DNA from: Periplaneta americana
Taxonomy: Eukaryota; Arthropoda; Insecta; Blattodea; Blattidae
Reading direction: 5' to 3'
NCBI RefSeq assembly: GCF_040183065.1
Contig: NC_091132.1
Coordinates: forward strand, 160,725,602-160,789,601
DNA: 64,000 bases
Part shown: one piece after another, positions 11,501-22,600 of the stretch
How the letters are laid out: every line of letters begins with the position of its first letter
How positions within the stretch are numbered: the first letter of the stretch is position 1
Translations under genes and position numbers: made by a program
The notes under the pieces: model-generated
What the model saw: only the letters and a program-made list of their open reading frames with translations
Told to the model about the DNA's origin: nothing
Database searches by the model: none

Positions 11501-14500
11501 TCATTGTCTATCATAATGGCGGGCTTCGAAAGAAAGTTCAGTTGTGAAATTGATGTGTTTATTGTAGTATTATATGCTCCAGCGGAGTGTTTTTCAGTGC
11601 GTATTGAATTAATAACAGTTCAGCGTTCTTCACATTACATCGTATCGTGTGTTTCATGTGACTAAAATCGTTTCACTGACTAGAAAACAGAACGTTTGCA
11701 CTCACATTACGTTGGACGTTTCATTTCACAGGTAATTTGCCACATATCTCTATGCTTAAGTTTTAAAATGCATCTCCACAAAAAATTCCATCAAATTCGC
11801 TTTATAATTCGAACATTTTGAATTGCAAAATCGTCGGAATCCGCTCAATCCTCGTTTCACCAAAATAACCTCAATGAAATTACTTTTTATAAATCCTCTT
11901 ATTTGTTATTTTTTTAAATTAATATAGTATAGTGAGGATCACGTAAGTTAGTTCCTAAAAGACTAATTGGGCCGTCTCTTCAGTGTTGCCAACTAATACC
12001 AGATATCACCAAAGAGGGTAACATCACAATGCATGTATAATCATAATAATAATAATAATAGTAATAATAATAATGTCTATTTACTTACTACATCGGATCT
12101 TAATGTTGGGAGGTGTTTTCTAAATGGTTCAATAATTTGTGAAACAGTAGGACTATATTTTCCTCCTGGACCTCCCGCATATTATGTTGGAAATTAGTAG
12201 TTTAATATGATGTAATATTAAAATATATTTTGTCTGACAACATAAAATTCATTGCTTTGACTAAACAGTTTACGATTTAGGAGTTCTAACCTAAAAATGT
12301 ATTTTGTTTGACACGTGAAATCATTATTACAAACTCCGAAAACTGAATGCCACTTTGAAATGTATGCTTAAGAATACTTACTTACTCCTAATAATTTTGT
12401 TGTTCTTGTTATAATTGTTATCTCTGTGCGCATTTTCTATCGATCACCCAGGTGCATGTGTCATGACGTATTTATTTACACTTATCTGACTATAAGCTTG
12501 AATTATAACCACAAGACAATGCATAAAATAACTATTTTGTATTAATATAATATTGATATTAATTAATTATAGTATTTTCGAATTTCACTAACTTCCAGTA
12601 ATCGGCTCAGAAATCTAGAACAATTTGAATTTTCATAATTTGCACTACCGACAACAGCTGTTCCTGCTGCCAACATAACAGTTGGAAAATCACTACTAGT
12701 TATAGTATTTCTCAGTATCGAAATTCGAAACGATGTTGGCAAAAGAAAATTCAACTTTCAAACTAGAAAATCACCATAATCCTCTAGCATATGTAGTAAT
12801 GGTGGGAAAATGGTTAGGTTTCACCCTTAAGGTATTAAGTAAGCTGATCCGGACTATATGTAAGATCAAAAAGTTGAATTATATCACAACTGAGAAGCTA
12901 CTTGCATACATCTTAAATACATACTCTAGGGCAGATATACGATTGTAACCCAGGAAGTAACGACCGTTTGGCTTTCATTAATTGAAAAAATATATTATAT
13001 TAACCAAAAACATGTCAAGTACAAATGAATCAGTCGGAGCTAAAAGGAATTAAGTCACTTTTCACAACTTTTCAGGAGGAGCAAAAACATTCCACTAATA
13101 ACACAAATATTATATTTTTATGTTATAGAAGACAAACGAATATTTAAAAGTCTTAGTTCCTTCTTCCTTTGTTCGATGTGCATGATATCAGTTGTTCAAA
13201 TTGTTGCATAACCCAAAACTGCATTTTGTGACTTACTTCCATTTAGCTCCAACCGATTCAGATTTGAAGCTTACTTATTTCTTCACATAATCACCTCTGT
13301 TACTGAAGCATTTGTCACATCTTTCCACGAGCTTTAAAATTCCCGTGTTATAATCATCTACCGCCAGTCCTTTAAGCCAGATTTGCTCAATTGCTGATTA
13401 ATACTGTTGTAGACGTTTGTCCTGGGCCTAAACATCTGCACGAAAATATTATTAACTAGGAGAAAATTATAATATGTTTAGTATTCAACGAAAATATTCG
13501 CAATCCACTAATCCCGAAAGGGAAGTGAAACGACTAAAAGAAACATCAAATTCCTCTACCGAATACACAATTTAAATTTTATAATTAGCCAGGGAAAACT
13601 GTCAATCACGTACTTGGAATTGAGGGACTGCAATGTAATGTTCCAACTACGGAATTAGATCATTTGCACAATGTCTACTAAACTAGGAACAACTGCGTCA
13701 GAAATAACAATCCTAATGCACTGTTGGATTTCGACAGGCTCGTACTTGATGATTCCTGTTTTCTCATCATCAAAAGTGGAAGTCTTACTGGCAATTTGTA
13801 GTATTCCTGTTGACACATTTCCAAGTCATGACCATGTCTTAAGGGGTTAGGTACAGAGAACTTACAGCCGTAAAATTTTTGGAAATATTCAATATTTTTT
13901 CCTTCCATTACTGTATCTTGTACAATAATTAAAACTGGTATATGTAAAACACTGTCCTTATGCTATATGAAAAAAGTATTTTTACAATTAAAAAAAATAT
14001 ATATTTTTTCTTTCAGAATTCAAAATGGTGGCAGTTCACTGTGCAATGATGAAGCGTTTCCCTTATAACTCATAAACTTGTTAAATTTTTCATGTCCTCT
14101 CTCTTTTATTTTATTTCTGAAACTCATGTTTACAATATCATACTCTTTCAGCTACATTCCTTAATAAATAATATATTTTTTATAGTTGTTGTTAGACGAA
14201 AATACTGACATTTGACCATTTTTGTTAAGAATTTATTTTTTATCAGACAATCTACCAGAGGTAGAGAAATGCTCTTGCATCATACTGTAGATATAGCATG
14301 CATAGTACACACAAAAAATTGCATCACATAATGTTGGATAGTTTTTGAGTTATGTGGGAAACGCTTCATCGCAGTGTAGTGAAGTGAATTTTGAAATAAA
14401 AAATGTAAATATATTTTTTTAAATTGTTAATATATTTCTTTCATGTAGCAGAAGGACAATGTTTTACACATAATAATTTTCATTCTTGTACAAGATACAG

Positions 14501-16632
14501 TATTGAAGAAAAAAAGTGTTGAATATTTCCAAAATTTTATTGCTATAAGCTGCACCTAACCCCATAAGGAGAGTCATTAAAGTCTTCATCGTGGATGACG
14601 TAGCACTGATTTATTCTGTAAAATAATCGTATTGGACTAGAATAGTCAGAATATTAAAGATTGTATTACTTTGTCCTACAGAATAATATCTGTTATATTG
14701 ACAATTAATATTTGAAGAGAAAAATTTTGCTCCGGCGCCGGGGATCGAACCCGGTTATGTACCAAGCGCTCTGACCACTGAGCTACGCCGAAATCAGTCC
14801 ATAGCACCGGATCGAACTCTCCTCCTTCGATGTTTCCCTTTTGGCCTCACGCCAAGTTAGGCATATACATTGACGTTTTATGTCCAAGTCAACTGCCATT
14901 ATACAAGGGGCGCACTCAGCTGAGTGACTTGTTTGGCCAGGATTCCGCAGTTAAGTGCACAGTAATCTGTAGAAATATATGCACTGCTAGCTATGAGAAT
15001 ATTAAAGATTTTATTAATTTGTTCTACAGAATAATATCTGTAAACAAGTCACTCAGCTGAGTGCGCCCCTTGTATAATGGCAGTTGACTTGAACATAAAA
15101 CATCAACGTATATGCCTAACTTGGAGTCAGGCTACAAAGGGAAACATTGAAGGAAGAGAATTCGATCCGGTGCTGTGGATTGATTTCGGTGTATTCAATG
15201 GTCAGAGCGCTTGGTACGTAGAACCAAGGACCCGGGTTCTATCCCCGGTGCCGGAGCGAATTTTTCTCCTCAAATATTAATTAGAATAGTTAGGCCACCA
15301 GTGTCAGTAACACTACTTTTTTCTTCTTCCAGCTGGTGTGTGTTTTATAAGGTGTTGTTTTTATCTTTCAGTATATATCAGCTGTACTCCATACACGTAA
15401 TGGCGATATATTCCTCACTTGTAGAAGTAAACATTTCCATTTTTTTGTCCATTATTTTCTTTATGCTGTATTTCACATGTGCCTTAATTAACAGTTAACC
15501 CGCAGTATGAAGACCAGAGTGCAGGATGTAGCACTTTGAATCACGTTCTTACAAGCTGTTATGTGTTACAAATGCATTATATGTCTATCTTCTGCAGGAA
15601 GGGAATTTATTGGATCTCCACGTGGCTGGAATAAAGACGGAAAGGGTGGACCACAGCTATGATCTCACATCAGATATTAAAATTGAGAAAACTGCGGTGC
15701 CAAATAATTTTGCTACAACAGAGTGTAAAGCTGAGGTATGTTGTTCCCATAGAGTTAGCTGCCTGTCCTTTCACTATTAATCTGTTAGTTTTGCACAAAT
15801 GCACACACGCTCAGTCTCTCACTCCTCTCCTCTCCTCTCCTCTCCTCTCCTCTCCTCTCCTCTCCTCTCCTCTCCTCTCCTCTCCTCTCCTCTCCTCCCC
15901 TCCCCTCCCCTCCCCTCTCATCTCCTCTCCTCCCCTGCCCTCCCCTCCCGTCTCCTCTCCTCTCTCCCTTCACCTCCCCTCTCCTCCTCTTCCCTCTCCC
16001 CTCCCCTCTCTTCCCCCTCCCCACCCCATCTCTCCTCCTCTCCCCTTTTCCTCCTCTCCCCTCCCTCCCTCTCTCAAAATAGCGTGATGTAATATTGTGA
16101 CGGAAGTCTAGCTTCCTTTCATGCAGACTCGATACAGTCTTCTCTTCCCAATTCCCCCTCAAGCTTGCGAGTCAAGGTCTTAGCCATACCTTTAGAGGCA
16201 TTGCTCTCTTCATACTGGAATGACTGCCAACAGTGCACTTAATATAGGGAATAATCGGAGTCCAACCAAGTGTTATGATACATTGTTATTACAAACTTAT
16301 AGACCTACTATTATTATTTCCGCACTCTCATGGTTAACATTTGGAAGTTCTTTTAGCGGCCTCATGCATAACATTCAGCAGGTCTTTGAAATTTAATTGT
16401 ATTATTGTTTTCAATTTCTTGTTTCGCCGTTCCAATCACTCGCCTTAATTTCAATATTGCAAGCAGTAAGCTGCTTTCATTATTAAAGACACCTACTTGT
16501 CTAATCTACGTGGACAAAAACTGAGGTTGCAATGTCTTGTGCTGAGGACAAACATTAAGGTATGTGATTAAAAATTATTATTAAAGAGTTATTATTAAGA
16601 GTTAAGAATAATGTCAACATACTCGTATATGA

Positions 16633-16666
<34 letters not shown>

Positions 16667-19600
16667 GCCATTTAACAATATAATAAACTAGTGCTTACTC
16701 TTATCGAGGAAGTAGACGTGACAATGTGACGCTTGGAGTGAAACCAACAGAGCAACAATCGGTCAGCAAGATTATGTTTTAAAAGCACACCGCACGTTAT
16801 TGTATGATGCCGACATGTTAAGCATGATGCCGTGGCGATAATACTATAGCCAATAGGCAGCTTTCGGCCCAAGTCTCCAACTCTTAACAAAGTGTTTACA
16901 TCAGCTAGCTAGTGCTCATTATTCTCTCTCCAAAGAAACCAGAATAACTCCAGGTATTTGACCGAACAAGACAGGCTCGAACAAACCATCCAGCCTTCCC
17001 TTTCTTGTAAAAACAATGTCAGTTTTTTCTGGATTGATCAACAGTTGAACCTCATGACACCAATTCTCTACAGTCTTATGAGAACTGAAGAATGCTGACA
17101 CTTGTGTCAGGAATTTTGCTTATATCATCTTCATAGGCTTCAGTATATTTTCCACTTTCATTCAGTCTGACAAGCAGTTCATCAACTAGCAGACACCATA
17201 GAAGTACAGATAAAACTCGACCTTGAGGGCATCCTCTGGGTACAGTAAAGATTAAGTGGTATTGTTGCTCTGTGGCCATCCAGAGAAGCCATAATTCTTT
17301 GAATCACCATGGATCACCATGTGGTTCTCTATAGATCGAACCGTGAGATGTTAAGTTGGAGACCCTCTCTAATCCAAGAAGACAACCATAGTCAGTGCCG
17401 GTTTTAGTCCTACACAACCTAGGCAGTCGCCTGGGGTAGCATTTTCTCTCGCTCTCTTCCGGTTTTCTTATTTTCTTTTTTCATTTTCATCTTACAGTGA
17501 AATTTATTTTTAAAACACTGTGGGTAAATCTTTTCTGAAGTTTGTTCTTGAACACCTTGTGGAAGTCGAATATTGTGTTTTTATGGTATTGTCGCGGTCG
17601 CGGCGAGAGTAAAAGGAAAGTGTATACTTACTTATACTTACTGGATTTTAAGGAACCCGGAGGTTCATTGCCACCCTCACATAAGCCCGCTTTTTTTGTC
17701 CCTATCCTGAGCAAGATTAATCCAGTCTCTATCATCATATCCCACCTGCCTCAAATCCATTTTAATATTATCTTCCCATCTACGTCTCGGCCTCCCCAAA
17801 GGTCTTTTTCCCTCCGGCCTCCCAACTAACACTCTATATGTATTTCTGGATTCGCCCATACGTGCTACATGCCCTGCCCATCTCAAACGTCTGGATTTAA
17901 TGTTCCTAATTATGTCAGGTGAAGAATACAATGCTTGCAGTTCTGTGTTGTGTAACTTTCTCTATTCTCCTGTAACTTCATCCCTCTTAGCCCCAAATAT
18001 TTTCCTAAGCACCTTATTCTCAAACACTCTTAACCTGTGTTCTTCTCTCAAAGTGAGAGTCCAATTTTCACAACCATAAAGAACAACTGGTACTATTACT
18101 GTTTTATAAGTTGTAACTTTCAGACTTTTTGACAGCAGACTAGATGATAAAAGTTAAAAGGAAAGTGTATAGCTGCATAATTATATTGTAATACCGGTAT
18201 CGCGTTATTATACTGTGAAAGTGCTTGCATTTAACTCCTTGTATAAGCAAGAAATGCATTGATCAAAATCGAATTCGATGTGTGTCTATTTTATCACTAT
18301 GAATAATAACCACAACTCTCAGTTACATTTCATAATCGAGCATGTGCATATATAATGCGATATAAGAGGTTTATTCCGTAAAGAGTTGGAGTTCATTTTT
18401 CAATTTACTTTATACATCCTATCGAAGTAAGAAATACTCGTAAGAATTAAATGGCTGAGAATCATACTGTTCCAAGTCTGTTTCACTATTTACTTTTTTT
18501 TAAGAGAGCCATTTTAAGTACCTGGCCTTCAACTGGACATGGAACAGTTATAAAAATAGCCTCATGGAAAGATTATGGGGGTAATATTTATAATTTTATT
18601 TGATTCATTTATGCAGACAAGGACCTGGAACAGAAGGAAGGTTCTCAGCCATTGTATTATTCCCACAAAACCAATGTTAAATATAAACCACAGCCTGCCT
18701 CTTACAAATCAGTTTTGTTTCAACAATGAATAAGTTTGAATATGTTTCTTTGCATCGAGTCTGATGTGCTTCATCAGATCGACATTGATGACATCATCAA
18801 TGCTTTCTCTGTGAAGAAAGCGCGATGAAAATCTTTATAATTCACAAGTAAAATGCATGTATTTTGATTTCAATAATATGTTTCCTAAATTGGAACATTT
18901 AATTTCAAACTAATTTAAAGTAAACATGACCTGAATAATAACGGCTTATAAATTCTTTATGGAAGTTGGAGAGGCGGCTGCAAATTTTAGCACTGCTAGG
19001 GGTGGTACTATACCTAAATCGGGCCTTGTAATGAAAATCATGTCTTACCTTAAATTTTATAGGCACACAATGAAATCTTTAACATTGTAGAGTTGAGTTA
19101 GATTTCACTAAGTTAATAACTGTGCAACAAATTATTTCCTTACATTTCTTCTTACAATATCAGTTCAAATCTTAATATATTGAAAACGGAAGAACCCTAT
19201 CAAAATAAGAACTCTATGGACTGCCTTTTGCTATTCTCTTTTCTACTTGCAGACTTATATCGTGAAAAATCGATACACTCTTCATGTAAATTTGTTCCAT
19301 CTTTCTGTTCTATTGTGTCTTTATTTTTAGGAACGGTTGTGTGATTTGGACACAGTAAAGGACGAGCTGAAACAGGAACTTACAGCAGAGGAGAATGAAT
19401 TTTTGTCTGATAGGTGAGTCTGGTATGCGAGACTTTATGTTGTCATTCTTTCAATGCTGCTTTAAAATTTTCACATATGACATCATTTTTCAATGTTTTA
19501 TGGCTTGGAATAGATTGTCCTTATAATGAAAATGACCTCGGAAATCATGGAAGGATGGAATGTTGGCTATAAGTGCCAGAGGGTTTATTATATTTCTTTC

Positions 19601-22600
19601 ATAAAATGAAGACAAGTGAAAAGATCAGTTTTGCATGTTACAAATAATCACTTTTGTTTATAATGAAATTTAGGATGAATTCCACTAATTCCTTTTATTA
19701 ATATTCCTTCAGACCGAAAGAGATTTCATTATTGATGTGTTTTAGTTAGATTTTGAAATGAATTTACATAATCGAAACAGTCTGTAAATTAAGTCAATTT
19801 AAGGCTACATCGCTTTTTTTTTTTCAGTTTTCGTTACGTCCTTCCGTTTCTCTTTTAATTTGTCTTCTTTGTTTTCCTCCTTTCTCGCTAGCCTGTTTTT
19901 TTTTTATTCATGAATATCTTTTTCATATCAATTTGCAAGTCTATGTGTGCGTTCAGAACTATTTCAGTTTTGTGTGCTATGGGAATGGTGACGCATAAAG
20001 AATAAAATTATACTATATGATTATGTTTACTTACGTATGAAAATAATATATCTGATGCCATGAGAAAATATTCTTTTCGTAAGGTTAAAATTTACGAAGA
20101 TGACATGTACCACCTAGGTACCGGTACCACTGTTGTTTTGTTTTGAATTTTGAAATTCCGAAATATTTCTTCGTAATGTGATCTGAACAAATTCTATAGG
20201 TTTGCACATATTCAAATAACTATTCTTTTTAAATAAAACGTCGAGTTATTTCCTGCATTTCGGAACCCATAGATCACATCTGCAAATAGAAGCGTTTGCG
20301 TTATAAAACATTTATTTTGCATCTAACCTTACAGAAGTATTAAATATGTATGTTGTTTTCGTTTGTTAGCAAAGAATACCGTATTATAAATAAATTCAAA
20401 GCATGCACAAAGTGCAGTAATTTATAAATTTTCTTCATTAGAAGAAATTCACAATTCTGGAGGCAAGTGGACTATTAACAGATTTTTTTTTTTTTATCTT
20501 TCGAGAAACGAAATAAAGAAAAGACCGTCAGTTCTATTCATTATCATAATTTCTGCATCCAAAAACTGCACAAATTTCCCTGACATATCTAATGACCAGG
20601 CAGCACATTTTCGTTCCCAAACACGTTAGGAAAGTTATCAGTTAGTATATCCTGGAGTTTCAGAGTTCAAAATCTAACCCTAAATGCTTACGTGAGGATG
20701 CTACGAAAGGTAAAACCTAGTTCAGTACATAACAATGATGGAGCATGACAGCTGTAAGTGGGATTGCTACTAAACTGAAATGATCTGTCCAGCTACTTTT
20801 TAACCACATATATGCACTAACACTGCGAAACTAGTGCTCTATAAAATATTGTATTGTATATAGTAACATTCCATGGTATTCATTCAGTCACGATAGAATA
20901 TGGAACAAGTCAAAAAACTTAATACTACTATAAATCGTAATTTATAGTCACAATCTAGTTGAAATATGTACAAAAGAGGTTTACAATATAGTCTACTAGT
21001 ACAACACAAAGTTTTATTATCAGTTTCATAAAGCGTTGTTGAATGTCGTGATTTCACCTACAGAATAGAAGGCGTGAGTAAGTAGGTACTTCTTTAATTT
21101 GGACCTAAATAATCTTATGTTTTCAGTTTCATTTCTTATATCGATAGAGAGCCTATTAAAACGTTTTACTGCCATATAACGCACTCCTTTTTGATAGCAC
21201 GATAGACTTGCTGATGGAGTATGAAAGTCAATTTTTGACGTGTATTTATACCATAAACTGTTGAATTAGTTACAAAGTTTTCACGATTACATACAAGGAA
21301 TATTATTAATTAAAAAAATATACTGACAAGCCATCGTCATTATTTGTAGTTTTTTTAAAATAGTCCTACAAGATTCCCTAGATTTGGCACGTACTATTAT
21401 TCTAATTGCTCTTTTTTGTAATAGGAATATACTGTTACTATCTGTGGTGGAATGTGTCCAGAATTTCATTCCAAAACTCATTTTCGAGTGGAAGTATGCA
21501 AAGTATATTGTTTTTAAGGTACTGATATTTACTATCTTTTGCATAGATAAAATAGCAAACATCCTGAATTTAGTTTGAGGATAATGTCTTTAATAAGATT
21601 TTTCCAGTTTAACATTATCGATTTTGAAGCCCAGAAACTTGGTTGTTCTTGTTTCTAATAGGAACTTATTATTAAATATTGCGCTTGAAATTTGCAGGTT
21701 GAATTTTGACAGGATTAAAATTAAATTTGTTAGTTATTAGTGCTACTTATGACAGAAAATATAATTATATCAATGATAATACGGAACTAGTATATATAAT
21801 ATATATTATAGAACATAATAGTAAACATGGTAGACATTAATTTTATATGCTCTGTAAATACAATATATACAATTAATTCGTTTAACAAAATCAGCTCCAT
21901 TATAGTAAACAAAAATATATCTTAATTCATATCTTCTATCATAACTGTCAGTGAAGATTTATTAAAAATATTTATTTATTTTCCTACGTCACAAGACGTT
22001 ATGAGGACACAATTATAATAACAAAAATCAATATACAAATTAACAATATTTAAATTTTACACAATATATACAAAATACAGATCAAAATGAAATACAATAT
22101 AACATAGATTGATAAATTGAAATAATACACAAAAGTCTGAATGAAAATTCAACTTACTCTATATTAGAATCAGATCACAATGCAGTCGTAACTTGGTGTT
22201 TTACATAAACAACATTGACGATGGAGCACCTGTATTTTACTGTGATTCATAACCTATTCGTACCAACTTACAATTCTACCCTGCTTATGCATTCACGTGA
22301 CTTAATAGGTGTACCAGAAGAAACTACTCAATCCAGTGTACGATTAGGAACACAAATGCGCTGCCAGCTACTGAATTATCCTGGAGCTATAAGAAGTCCA
22401 TAGCGAGAAAGTAATTATACATCCTCTCTCTGTCTAGGTTGTTACTGATTTCTGCGGAAGTACATACTGGTAATATTATGTCATTCATGTTGCATCTAAT
22501 TCATACATCCATTTATAATCTTTTCGCTGTAAGAAAAATCCTAATGTAAACAATAGCACGTGACGAAAGTGAGGCCTTATTGGCAACAGCTTGGCACTAT

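Larger units (their letters stand above)
8799..11861 (+). mobile_element. Merlin/ISXO2-type DNA transposon
   Basis: The element is flanked by a perfect 8-bp duplication AAAATAAC (8791-8798 and 11862-11869), the TSD length expected for Merlin. Its 25-bp terminal inverted repeats differ at three positions and share AACGAGGATTGAGCG. Inside are two exons of an ISXO2-like transposase and a long TTAGG-like repeat block between them. A 40-bp direct repeat containing CGCGCTAGTTT lies in its 5' part (about 8876-8916 and 8966-9007). It sits in intron 1 of gene 1 in the same orientation. Confidence 0.87.

Noticed and set aside
15659-16162. Ser/Leu/Pro-rich and Arg/Gly-rich ORFs on both strands
   Set aside because: They are translations of the (TCTCC)n simple repeat.
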